Origin: an uncultured Bacteroidales bacterium
GTDB lineage: Bacteria; Bacteroidota; Bacteroidia; Bacteroidales; F082
Assembly: GCA_900318465.1 (NCBI GenBank)
Contig: ONKQ01000030.1
Coordinates: forward strand, 1-33,386
Direction: 5' to 3'
DNA length: 33,386 nucleotides
Part shown: positions 24,781-32,423 of the stretch, in pieces
How the letters are laid out: each line of letters opens with the position of its first letter
How positions within the stretch are numbered: the first letter of the stretch is position 1
Notes under the pieces: model-generated
What the model was told of the DNA's origin: nothing
Database searches by the model: none
The model's input: the letters and a program-made list of their open reading frames with translations, nothing else
Made by a program: the position numbers and the translations under genes

Positions 24781-24821
24781 AAAAAGAAAGACCGCAACAC
24801 TCTGCTGCGGTCTTTCTTTTT
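24781..24821 (+). terminator. Bidirectional intrinsic terminator
   Basis: AAAAAGAAAGACCGCA pairs with TGCGGTCTTTCTTTTT (16-bp perfect stem) around a 9-base loop. A-tract and T-tract flank the stem, so it can end transcription from both directions. It starts five bases after the lipoprotein stop. Confidence 0.9.
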
Positions 24822-24827
24822 AATATA

Positions 24828-24967
24828 AGTAACTGTTCAAAATTAAACTGCATTATTCTTTGACTTCGGGACTGCGGGACACGGGACTTCGGGTATTTGT
24901 TCGACTCGCAGTCCCGCAGTCTCGGAGTCTCGCAGTCTATTATGTGAACTAAATTTGTTCATCTACT
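24828..24967. repeat. Palindromic mobile-looking repeat, copy 2
   Basis: The fuller copy of 20066-20190. GACTTCGGGACTGCGGGAC (24862-24880) is nearly the reverse complement of 24911-24929 (17 of 19 positions). The ends are AGTAACTGTTCAAA and AAATTTGTTCATCTACT. It sits between convergent genes, beside a strong terminator. It has no ORF. Confidence 0.75.
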
Positions 24968-24987
24968 AACTTGAAAAACTGGTGCTG

Positions 24988-25446
24988 TTAGAACCTGTAA
25001 CGGATGCCGAGGGCGATTCCATATCCGAATCCGCTTGCAGCACCTAACACATCCCATTGCGGACGGGCATCAAGGGTGATTTGGAAAGGAATGGCTTGGA
25101 AGTTGTACTCCAATCCAGCTTGGGCAAGGAAACCAAGGCCGAGGTTGCTTTCTTCATACCCATTCCAGAAACCGGCATTGGCACCGATACCGGCAAACCA
25201 GCCGAAGTTTTGGGTGAAGCCACCCGTCCACTGGTAAACGGCGGAAAGGTTGTAGTAGCCATAGCTTTTGTGGGTGTTCCATCCCAGGTCCAGTTCCAAA
25301 CGGTTGTTGGCGTTAAAGCCGTGTTGCCATGAGAGTTCAGCTCCAGAGCTGCTGCCAAATACGCCACGGATACCGATCCAATTCTGTGCGTTGGCGGCGA
25401 AAGCCAAGCCCAAAACAGCCACCAAGATAAGCAATACTTTTTTCAT
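24988..25446 (-). CDS. Small outer-membrane beta-barrel protein
   Basis: A 152-aa protein. The signal peptide is MKKVLLILVAVLGLAFAANAQ. The mature part has about eight amphipathic strands rich in Gly and aromatic residues (LELDLGWNTH, YNLSAVYQWTG, NFGWFAGIGANAGF, GLEYNF, GYGIALGIRYRF) and ends in a terminal Phe, as outer-membrane barrels do. It lies 42 bases after the M28 peptidase gene on the same strand and may be co-transcribed; I see no good promoter box of its own. The function is unknown, with OmpW/OmpA-like small barrels the nearest guess. Confidence 0.78.
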   Translation of the reverse strand: MKKVLLILVAVLGLAFAANAQNWIGIRGVFGSSSGAELSWQHGFNANNRLELDLGWNTHKSYGYYNLSAVYQWTGGFTQNFGWFAGIGANAGFWNGYEESNLGLGFLAQAGLEYNFQAIPFQITLDARPQWDVLGAASGFGYGIALGIRYRF

Positions 25447-25488
25447 TTTTTTTGAAATTTGATTTGTAATTAGTTGATTTGTGATTAA

Positions 25489-26502
25489 TTATTCTTCATA
25501 AATAACATGCAGCAGCACATCGCCGACGATGCCGAGGGTGGTTTTGTCAATGTGCTCAAGGTTGTCGTTCACGGTATGCCAAACATCCGGAAAACACCCG
25601 TTGATGCTTGAAGGTTGCAGGTCGATGATGTCGATGGTCGGGATGCCCGCGATTTGGTTCATCGGGATGTGGTCGTCGCTGATGAGCGTCCCGAGTTCGT
25701 TGGAGAAGGCATGGCGGTAGCCCAAATCAAAGGCCCTGCGCCAAACATTGTTGCTCACCCAAGCGGCATAGCCCTGCGAATAATATTCTTTCTGGAAGTT
25801 GGGATTGGAGCCGCCCACCATGTCCAACAAGATACCATAATAAGCCTGATAGCCATAGACATGCGGATGCTTCGACCAATATTGCGAGCCTAAAGCCCAG
25901 TGGTTGACTTCTTCGTCGTAATAGTCCATCGCCTGGTCTTGATGCGGGCCGTAGTCCTCAAGGTCGAAGAAGACGATGTCGATGCCAAGACCCTCGCGCA
26001 AGGGCATCGATTTGAACTGACGCGCACATTCCAACAACACGCCCACGCCGCTCGCACCATCGTTGGCGCCGTCGATGGGCGTATGGGTGTTGGCCTCGTT
26101 GGGGTCGTGGTCGGCAAAGGGGCGCGAGTCCCAGTGGGCGCAAAGCACGATGCGCTTCTTGGCGTTAGGATTAAAAACGCCAATGAGGTTCTTCCCATCG
26201 ATGCCGCGACCATCAAAGAGTCGTGTGCGGAAATCCTGCACAATGACAGTATCGGCAAACGCAGTCAGCTTTTCCGTAAGCCATTGGGCACAATTGGCAT
26301 GAGCCTCAGTGAGCGGCACACGCGGCCCGAAACCGGTCTGCATGGCCACAAACTGGTAAGCCGAATCAGCATTGAATTGCGGCACGGTGGCGGTTTTCTT
26401 GGTTTCTTGCTTGCCCTTAGGCTCGTTAGTCTTGGGCTGTCTCTCGCCGCAGGAGGCCAATAGGAGGGCGGCTGCAAAGATTATAAGAAAGGTTTTCTTC
26501 AT
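25489..26502 (-). CDS. M28-family zinc peptidase lipoprotein (glutaminyl cyclase-like)
   Basis: A 337-aa lipoprotein. I start it at ATG 26502 (MKKTFLIIFAAALLLAS-C lipobox); the longer frame adds 17 unlikely residues upstream. The M28 core shows the usual zinc-binding order: LCAHWDSRPF with the first His, DGANDGASGVG with the bridging Asp, ECAR and DIVFFDLEDYG with acidic ligands, and a late SDDHIPM with a His. The sequence resembles the QC-like branch (pyroglutamate-forming) more than leucyl aminopeptidases, but specificity is not decided. It is probably anchored in the periplasm or on the surface. A TATCTTTG box is at 26523-26530. Confidence 0.88.
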   Translation of the reverse strand: MKKTFLIIFAAALLLASCGERQPKTNEPKGKQETKKTATVPQFNADSAYQFVAMQTGFGPRVPLTEAHANCAQWLTEKLTAFADTVIVQDFRTRLFDGRGIDGKNLIGVFNPNAKKRIVLCAHWDSRPFADHDPNEANTHTPIDGANDGASGVGVLLECARQFKSMPLREGLGIDIVFFDLEDYGPHQDQAMDYYDEEVNHWALGSQYWSKHPHVYGYQAYYGILLDMVGGSNPNFQKEYYSQGYAAWVSNNVWRRAFDLGYRHAFSNELGTLISDDHIPMNQIAGIPTIDIIDLQPSSINGCFPDVWHTVNDNLEHIDKTTLGIVGDVLLHVIYEE

Positions 26503-26522
26503 GTCTAATGGTTTTGAGGCGG

Positions 26523-26530
26523 CAAAGATA
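26523..26530 (-). promoter_or_regulatory. -7 box TATCTTTG of the M28 gene
   Basis: The minus strand reads TATCTTTG, 20 bases before the ATG at 26502. Divergent from the porin promoter. Confidence 0.5.
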
Positions 26531-26579
26531 CATTTTTTCGAAAAATTTTCCATTTTTTCTTTGCAATTAACATTTTTTC

Positions 26580-26587
26580 TACTTTTG
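26580..26587 (+). promoter_or_regulatory. -7 box TACTTTTG of the porin gene
   Basis: TACTTTTG matches TAnnTTTG, about 49 bases before the ATG. TTTG at 26560-26563 is a possible -33 element, spaced 16 bases. Confidence 0.5.
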
Positions 26588-26635
26588 CCTTTGGTAAATT
26601 CACCTTCATTTAATTATAACTAAAATCAATTCACA

Positions 26636-28024
26636 ATGAAAAAGACTGTATTATTGATGGCCGCCCTAATGTTGGGTTCAATGGCCTTCGCTCAGACTGA
26701 GAAGACGCAAGCCGTCGACCAGTATGGCAACACAGTGGACGTCAAGACGTTGGAGACTTCGAGTCGCGACGGTATCTTGGTGTTCGAATCAAAGGAAAAA
26801 GACTTCAAGTTCTGGTTTGACACCAGGGTGCAAGTCGATTTCGGTGCCTATTTTGGGCAGCAGGTATGGGCTGATCCCATCGGTAACGGTGCCAGCATCC
26901 GCCGCGCACGCTTTGCCGTCAAGACGCAAATCACCCGCGATTGGTATGGTGAGGTCGATATGGAATTGGCCAACGGCTCCTTCGAGCTGAAAGACGCTCT
27001 CGTGCGCTACAACGGCCTGAAAAACTTCCAATTCAGCATCGGTAGCATGAAGCCTGATTTCTCGATTTCGCGCAACACTTCCTCGCGTTACACCGAGTTC
27101 ATGGAACGCCCGATGGTGGTCAATGCTTTTGCGCCCAGCCGTCACCTTGGTATCTTTGCCAAGTACACCAACAAGTATTTCTTCGGCAGTGCCAGCATCC
27201 TGTTCCAAGAGATTGAAGGCCAAGAGACCCGCGACTTTGTGGAGGCCAACAACAAGGACTACGGCATGGATGAAGGCCTTTCCTACGTGGGTAAGATGGT
27301 TGTGCGCCCCGTCAATGAGGCCGACTATGGCATTCACATTGGCGGTGCCATCATGTACGATACCCCCAAGACCTCTGATGAGACGGGCGTTTATAGTGCC
27401 ACCCGCTTCAGCTGCCGCAATGCCACCAACATCAGCCGCAAGAAGTACATCGACACCGACGACATCAAGAACACCGACCACAACCTCATCGCTACGGCTG
27501 AATTGGCTGGTCACGTGCAAGGACTTCGTTTCGAAAGCGCTTGGATGTCGGATTGGACTTATATGAAACCTGAAGTTGGCATTGACAAGCCCTATCATTT
27601 CCAAGGCTGGTATGTCGAAACCGGCTACCTCTTTTTTGGTGGCAAGCAGAACTACGACTCCGATGGTGCCAAGTTCAACCGTGTACGCCCGGGTCAATCA
27701 TGGGGCGACATGGAACTGGCTCTCAAGTATGAGTTCTTGGACTTGAACGACTTTGAAGGCCGTCCGACCGAGAATGCTATCTTTGGCGGTTCCGCTGAGC
27801 TTTTCGGCGCTGCCCTCAATTTCTACCTCGGCAAGAACGTGAAGATTGCCCTCAACTACCAGTATGTCAACAACGACCGCTATGCCAACGGCAAAGGCAA
27901 GCTCTATGTGGGCCTCGATGCCGATGGCAACCCGACCAAGGACTTCACCAAGGTCGTGGCCAAAGACGGTGAGGCTGGCGTGAACTACCACATGTTGCTG
28001 GCCCGTTTCCAAGTTGCTTTCTAA
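26636..28024 (+). CDS. Porin_O_P (OprP-like) outer-membrane porin
   Basis: A 462-aa porin. The signal peptide ends near MAFAQ. The N-terminal barrel strands match the Porin_O_P pattern: FWFDTRVQVDFGAYFG, ASIRRARFAVKTQITRDWYG, KNFQFSIGSMKPDFSI and TSSRYTEFMERPMVVNAFAP. Regular strand pairs follow up to the terminal Phe (ARFQVAF). OprP and OprO of Pseudomonas pass phosphate or pyrophosphate/polyphosphate; whether this one is phosphate-selective cannot be told from sequence. It is followed after 38 bases by a lamin-tail lipoprotein, probably in one transcript. Confidence 0.9.
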   Translation: MKKTVLLMAALMLGSMAFAQTEKTQAVDQYGNTVDVKTLETSSRDGILVFESKEKDFKFWFDTRVQVDFGAYFGQQVWADPIGNGASIRRARFAVKTQITRDWYGEVDMELANGSFELKDALVRYNGLKNFQFSIGSMKPDFSISRNTSSRYTEFMERPMVVNAFAPSRHLGIFAKYTNKYFFGSASILFQEIEGQETRDFVEANNKDYGMDEGLSYVGKMVVRPVNEADYGIHIGGAIMYDTPKTSDETGVYSATRFSCRNATNISRKKYIDTDDIKNTDHNLIATAELAGHVQGLRFESAWMSDWTYMKPEVGIDKPYHFQGWYVETGYLFFGGKQNYDSDGAKFNRVRPGQSWGDMELALKYEFLDLNDFEGRPTENAIFGGSAELFGAALNFYLGKNVKIALNYQYVNNDRYANGKGKLYVGLDADGNPTKDFTKVVAKDGEAGVNYHMLLARFQVAF

Positions 28025-28062
28025 ACCAATCTATTGTCTAACCTTTTAAAATTGAGAATAAT

Positions 28063-29421
28063 ATGAAAAAAATAATGTTTGTGGCTTTGGCCCTTTTGAT
28101 GGGTCTTGCTTCTTGTGTCAAGGATAAACAATATCCGGGCATCACCATTTCCAATGTTACTTACAATCCTACAGCTGTCCAAGCGGATGATGATGTCACA
28201 GTGACTGCAACGATTACCTGCTTCAAGGAATTTACCGCTAATCTTGTCTATAATTATACTGATGAGAACGGTAATTATCTTGATGGTGGGAGTCCTATCA
28301 GTGTGGCAATGACAGGCGGTAGCGAGAAAGATTCGTTTGTCGCTACGATTCCCCATTTGCCCAATGGCACGAAAGTCTCTTTCTGGATTGAAGCCACCAA
28401 TGATGAGGCTGTGGCAACTTCTCCCATCATGGAATATGAAGTGGGTGCTGTTGCCATCGACTACAGTGTTCTCCGCCTCAACGAACTCAACGGCAACGAC
28501 AAGTTCATTGAAATCTACAACGCTGGTGCCGATGCCATCAACCTGAATGGCGTTTACATCGAGAAGGATGGTGTCCAAAACTGGCTGGCCGACAACACGG
28601 TGAAAATCGAGGCCGGTGGTTATGTGCTGCTTTACAGCGAAGACGTTACTATAGATGGTGCCGCCCAAGCCGGCTATCCCGAGAGCCTCACTTTCCACAG
28701 CGGTCTCTCCGCCAAGAAGAACGTCCGCATCCAGCTCTTCACGCCTGCTGGCGTTTCCATCGACGATTTCAATTTGGTTGACATCGACCAGAACGACCCT
28801 GCCTACATCCCCGCTCCAGGCTCCTACAGCCGCAATGCCGATGGCAACTGGTACTATGCCGATGCCACTCCGGGTGCTGTCAATGTTGACGGTATAGTTG
28901 CCCTTCTCGGCCTCGAAGGTGGCGTGACTCCCGAACCTCCGACTCCCGAAGAGCCCGACTACACCAACCTTGTCCTCAATGAACTGAATGGCGACACCAA
29001 GTTCATCGAAATCTACAACATGGGTAACCTCGACCTCTCCATGGAAGGTATGTACATCACCAAGGACGGCAATGAAGAAGATATTAAGTGGACGGGCGAT
29101 GCCACCCATATTGTCCCCGCTCATGGTTATCTAGTGCTTTATAGCATTGATACCCAAGCCGACCATCCGGAACTGGGTGAGAACATGTTCTTCAACAGCG
29201 GTTTCTCTGCCAAGAAGACGGTGCGCATTGCCCTCTACATGGCTGACGGCACCGAAAGAGACGTGTTCACCAGAGGTACAACTGGTGAATGGGGACAGAC
29301 CATCTCCAACGTGGCTCCTCAATCCTACGCCCGCACTCCCGACGGTGGCGACTGGAAATTAGCCGAAGCCACACCTGGCGCAGCCAACCCCGCCGAAGGT
29401 GAAGACATTCCGCAGGAATAA
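28063..29421 (+). CDS. Lipoprotein with Ig-like domain and two lamin-tail domains
   Basis: A 452-aa lipoprotein. The signal peptide has lipobox GLAS-C. An Ig/FnIII-like domain follows (~24-130; ITISNVTYNPTAVQADDDV). Two lamin-tail (LTD) domains run ~133-285 and ~298-447. Both have the LTD opening LxLNELNGxxKFIEIYN, then GVYIEKDG or GMYITKDG, and both share HSGLSAKK or NSGFSAKK and an ATPGAxN end. They are linked by a PPTPEEPDY-type Pro/Glu-rich spacer. LTDs occur on bacterial surface nucleases and adhesins, and no nuclease domain is present here. It probably forms an operon with the porin. Its role is unknown. Confidence 0.86.
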   Translation: MKKIMFVALALLMGLASCVKDKQYPGITISNVTYNPTAVQADDDVTVTATITCFKEFTANLVYNYTDENGNYLDGGSPISVAMTGGSEKDSFVATIPHLPNGTKVSFWIEATNDEAVATSPIMEYEVGAVAIDYSVLRLNELNGNDKFIEIYNAGADAINLNGVYIEKDGVQNWLADNTVKIEAGGYVLLYSEDVTIDGAAQAGYPESLTFHSGLSAKKNVRIQLFTPAGVSIDDFNLVDIDQNDPAYIPAPGSYSRNADGNWYYADATPGAVNVDGIVALLGLEGGVTPEPPTPEEPDYTNLVLNELNGDTKFIEIYNMGNLDLSMEGMYITKDGNEEDIKWTGDATHIVPAHGYLVLYSIDTQADHPELGENMFFNSGFSAKKTVRIALYMADGTERDVFTRGTTGEWGQTISNVAPQSYARTPDGGDWKLAEATPGAANPAEGEDIPQE

Positions 29422-29436
29422 ATTGGCTATTAGCCA

Positions 29437-29487
29437 TTAGCCGTTAGCTATTGCCAACCGTGACGCTGGCTAATAGCTAACGGCTAA
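29437..29487. repeat. Long hairpin downstream of the lamin-tail gene
   Basis: TTAGCCGTTAGCTATT (29437-29452) is a perfect 16-bp inverse of 29472-29487, and the match extends outward with a few mismatches on both sides (GGCTATTAGCC...). It looks like a repeat element rather than a classic terminator, although it may stop transcription. Confidence 0.7.
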
Positions 29488-29503
29488 AAGCTAACAGCCC
29501 AAA

Positions 29504-29551
29504 AATCTTTGAATCTTAAATCTTTGAATTTTAAATCTTTAAATCTTAAAT
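29504..29551. repeat. AAATCTTT-type simple repeat before the CYTH-like pair
   Basis: Four imperfect units of AATCTTTGAATCTTAAATC type run to 9 bases before the start of the 214-aa gene. I saw no TAnnTTTG box here. Confidence 0.65.
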
Positions 29552-29559
29552 TCCCAATA

Positions 29560-30204
29560 ATGGCAAAAGAAGAAATGAAAATCGGCGAAGTGTCGAAGCC
29601 GAGATTTGAGTTCCGCTCCTTCGGACAGTGCTTCTGCGAGGCCCACAAACGCATGGCCCGCCTGTCGATGCCCGTCCCTGAAAAGGTTTGGGAGCGCCTC
29701 AGCGACGAGATTTACATCATCTCCCGCAAAAACGACATCAACAACACCAAGATTCGCGACGGCAAAATGGACATCAAGACTTTCGTTCAATCCGTCGACG
29801 GCCTCGAACAATGGAATCCCCTCATGAAGGGCGAGTTCCCCATCAGCCGCGAGGTGCTCGAGAAGGAAGTGTTCCCTGCTTTCATGGTCGAGATGCCCAA
29901 GCTGACCAAGGACACCTATACCTATGATGAGTTCATCGCCATGGTGAAAGCCAACCCCGACCTGGCTGCCGTGCGTGTCCACAAACGCCGCTTCGGCTAC
30001 ATGGTCAACGACACCATCTGCGAATTCGGCGAGGTGCTCATTAATGGCGCCAAGGTGGTGACTATTAACTCCGAGTCGACCGAGATCGAGGACATCAAGA
30101 AGACCATCAAGGACTGTGGTTTGGAAGGTGTCGAAAACATCAACTATTTACAGGCTATCAAGCGTGTCATCGGCATATCCGACAAACCGCTTGCAAACGA
30201 ATAA
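29560..30204 (+). CDS. Divergent CYTH-like (triphosphate tunnel) protein, function unknown
   Basis: A 214-aa cytoplasmic protein. I start it at MAKEEMKIGEV (29560), since the longer frame only adds low-complexity codons from the simple repeat. It looks like a distant CYTH relative. It has an FEFRSFG start and an IRDGKMDIKTF strand (~65-75) with GLEQWNPLMKGEFP. Further on come VRVHKRRFGYMVNDTICEFGEV (~143-165) and a C-terminal ESTEIEDIKKTIKDCGLEGVEN then INYLQAIKRVIG, matching the way CYTH domains end with a helix and a SYxxxx segment. The canonical ExExK opening is absent. It overlaps functionally with the true CYTH gene 6 bases downstream. Proteins of this look occur elsewhere as unnamed families by recollection only. 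Confidence 0.65.
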   Translation: MAKEEMKIGEVSKPRFEFRSFGQCFCEAHKRMARLSMPVPEKVWERLSDEIYIISRKNDINNTKIRDGKMDIKTFVQSVDGLEQWNPLMKGEFPISREVLEKEVFPAFMVEMPKLTKDTYTYDEFIAMVKANPDLAAVRVHKRRFGYMVNDTICEFGEVLINGAKVVTINSESTEIEDIKKTIKDCGLEGVENINYLQAIKRVIGISDKPLANE

Positions 30205-30210
30205 ACGACT

Positions 30211-30687
30211 ATGGCACAAGAGATTGAAAAAAAGTTTTTGGTTAAGGGTGACTTCAAGACCGAGGCTTTCAAGGCCACGCGCATCACCCAAGGCTACCTC
30301 AGCAGCGTGCCCGAGCGCACCGTCCGCGTGCGTGTGAAGGGCGACAAGGGCTTCATCACCATCAAGGGCATCGGCAACGCCTCTGGTGCGGCTCGCTTCG
30401 AGTGGGAGAAGGAGATTCCCGTTGACGAGGTGCAGCAACTCCTTGAAATCTGCGAACCTGGTGTCATCGACAAGACCCGCTATCTTGTGAAAAACACCGA
30501 CGGCAAGCACACTTGGGAAGTCGACGAGTTTTATGGCGACAACGATGGCCTGACCGTCGCCGAGGTGGAACTCACAGACGAAAACGAGCCCTTCGACAAG
30601 CCCGCATGGCTCGACGAAGAGGTCACCGGCGACCCCAAGTATTTCAACTCCATGTTGATGAAGAACCCGTATAAGAACTGGAAATAA
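30211..30687 (+). CDS. CYTH-domain triphosphate-tunnel enzyme (probable tripolyphosphatase)
   Basis: A 158-aa cytoplasmic protein of the usual size for short bacterial triphosphate-tunnel enzymes. The signature EIEKKFLV is at residues 4-11. RITQGYLSS (~27-35), RVRVKGDKGFITIKG (~45-60), FEWEKEIP, KTRYLV, WEVDEF and VAEVELTDE follow in the standard order, ending in LDEEVTGDPKYFNSML, close to the N. europaea and C. thermocellum tripolyphosphatases by eye. Such enzymes hydrolyse inorganic triphosphate with Mg or Mn; adenylate cyclase and thiamine-triphosphatase activities also occur in this fold, so the substrate is not certain. It starts 6 bases after the preceding gene, so the two are one operon. 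Confidence 0.85.
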   Translation: MAQEIEKKFLVKGDFKTEAFKATRITQGYLSSVPERTVRVRVKGDKGFITIKGIGNASGAARFEWEKEIPVDEVQQLLEICEPGVIDKTRYLVKNTDGKHTWEVDEFYGDNDGLTVAEVELTDENEPFDKPAWLDEEVTGDPKYFNSMLMKNPYKNWK

Positions 30688-30701
30688 TACGTGACGCTTG
30701 C

Positions 30702-30779
30702 CGTCATTGCGAGGAACGAAGCAATCCAGTGTTTAAGCTTTCTGTCTGGATTGCTTCGTCGTTCCTCCTCGCAACGACG
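30702..30779. repeat. CATTGCGAGGAACGAAGC-type palindromic repeat, copy 4
   Basis: The left arm CGTCATTGCGAGGAACGAAG and on to CAATCCAG (30702-30729) pairs with a right arm CTGGATTGCTTCGTCGTTCC and on to CGACG (30746-30779). The right arm has extra CGT and CCT triplets. In RNA it would form a long hairpin 15 bases after the CYTH stop. Confidence 0.8.
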
Positions 30780-30800
30780 CAAAGCGAAAAGTAGAAACAT

Positions 30801-30835
30801 CAACTCTCAACTTTCAACTCTCAACTCTCAACTCC
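30801..30835. repeat. CAACTCTCAACTTTC-type simple repeat
   Basis: Five units of AACTYTC type run up to the base before the ATG of the anion symporter. This is the inverse of 20021-20064. It replaces any visible Shine-Dalgarno sequence. Confidence 0.75.
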
Positions 30836-30836
30836 C

Positions 30837-32420
30837 ATGGCATTCGACCCGCTTGACATGAACAACTACAGGATCGAGAAACTGCCCAAGATGCAGAAAT
30901 CGTCCTTCGAGATTTGGATGGCACGCCTCGGCGGCCCCTTGGCCATCATCGCCTTCATCGCGATTTATTGGTGCTGCCATATCGGCTTCATCGACAACCT
31001 GAACACCGAAACCCTGACCGCCAAAGCCCTGAAACGCTGCAACGAAATCGGTTTCGATGAATTCCTCCGCACCAACTACGCCATGCTCGCCATCTTCGTC
31101 GCGGGTCTCATCCTCTGGATGACCGAAGCCATCCCCAATTACCTCACTTCGCTGCTCATCATCCTCGGCATTGTGCTCTGCAACGTCACCACACAAAAGG
31201 ACGCCTTGGCCCAACTCGGTCACCCCGTGATGTGGCTCAACATCCTTTCCTTCGTCTTGGCCAGTATGTTGGTCAAGACGCAATTTGCCAAGCGTTTGGC
31301 ATTGGCTTTCGTCATCAAGTTCGGCAAGAGTGCCAAAGGTGTGCTGTGGAGTTTCTTGATTATCAACTTAGTGCTGTCGGCTTTCATTTCGGCTACCACG
31401 GTGAAGGCCACCATCATGCTGCCCATCTTCATGACGGTATGCGCCATCTATGGAGCATCGAATGGCAACCGCAACAACTTTGGCCGTAACCTCGTCATTC
31501 AGAATCTTTTCCAAGTGAATATCGGTGCCAATGCCTTCTATACGGGCAGCGGAGCCCACTTGCTCGCCATCTCGCTGATTGCCGGCTTTGTCGGCAGCTG
31601 CGACTTCGGCTATTCCGACTGGCTCATCTCTTGCGGCCCGATGAGTGTGCTTATCCTCATCATCGGTCTGCTGCTCGGCACTTACGCTTTCTTCCCGATG
31701 AAAAAGGAGGAACAGAAGCCCCAAATCGAAGGCGGCTTGGAGCGGCTGAAGGAGGAATTGCAAGCGATGGGAAAGATGAAACCTGAAGAATACAAAGCCG
31801 TGGCTATCTTCGTGTTGGTGCTGTTTCTGTGGGTCACCAAAGGCACTTTCCACAACATTGACGAGACTATTGTCGCCTTGTTGGGTGCCGTCCTTGCCCT
31901 TTTGCCGGGCATAGGCGTGGTGAAATGGAACGACGTCGACATCCCGTGGCACCTGATGCTGTTCTCGGCGGGTGCTTATACCCTCGGTTCGGGCCTCAAT
32001 GCCACCGACCTGCCCAACACTATGGTCAATGCGGCCTTCGACAGTCTTGGCATCACGGCCAACACCCCCTTCTGGGTGCTGTATGTCATTCTCACTTTCT
32101 TGATGATGTATTCGGGTTTGGTTTTCCAAAGCAAGACCATCCGCACCATGGTTTTCGTGCCCATCGCATTGGGCGTGGAGGCGCGTTTCGGTTTTCCCGT
32201 GATGAGCCTCAGCCTGCCTGTGGCTATGCTCATCGAGCATTGCTACGTGTTGCCCTTCAACAGCAAACCCGCTGCCTTGCTTTACAACACCAACCAATAC
32301 AGCCAGACCGATGCCTTCAAGTTCGGCATCACCATGATGACCATCTCGTGGGTACTCATCCTCGTTTGGGGCGAGACGGTGCTCCGCTGGATGGGCATCA
32401 CTTCTGGGTTATTCTTCTAA
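30837..32420 (+). CDS. DASS/SLC13-family anion symporter
   Basis: A 527-aa integral membrane transporter with about 11-12 helices. It has FEIWMARLGGPLAIIAFIAIYW after a short cytoplasmic tail, ILWMTEAIPNYLTSLLIIL (the WMTEAxP motif of the family), and the conserved loop ISATTVKATIMLPI in place of the SNT motif. The second half repeats the fold with PFNSKPAALLYNTNQYSQ. The family moves di- and tricarboxylates or sulfate, in some members phosphate, with sodium. The ATG lies against a simple repeat. The substrate is not clear from sequence; the neighbouring CYTH pair and porin are only circumstantial. Confidence 0.88.
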   Translation: MAFDPLDMNNYRIEKLPKMQKSSFEIWMARLGGPLAIIAFIAIYWCCHIGFIDNLNTETLTAKALKRCNEIGFDEFLRTNYAMLAIFVAGLILWMTEAIPNYLTSLLIILGIVLCNVTTQKDALAQLGHPVMWLNILSFVLASMLVKTQFAKRLALAFVIKFGKSAKGVLWSFLIINLVLSAFISATTVKATIMLPIFMTVCAIYGASNGNRNNFGRNLVIQNLFQVNIGANAFYTGSGAHLLAISLIAGFVGSCDFGYSDWLISCGPMSVLILIIGLLLGTYAFFPMKKEEQKPQIEGGLERLKEELQAMGKMKPEEYKAVAIFVLVLFLWVTKGTFHNIDETIVALLGAVLALLPGIGVVKWNDVDIPWHLMLFSAGAYTLGSGLNATDLPNTMVNAAFDSLGITANTPFWVLYVILTFLMMYSGLVFQSKTIRTMVFVPIALGVEARFGFPVMSLSLPVAMLIEHCYVLPFNSKPAALLYNTNQYSQTDAFKFGITMMTISWVLILVWGETVLRWMGITSGLFF

Positions 32421-32423
32421 TCT

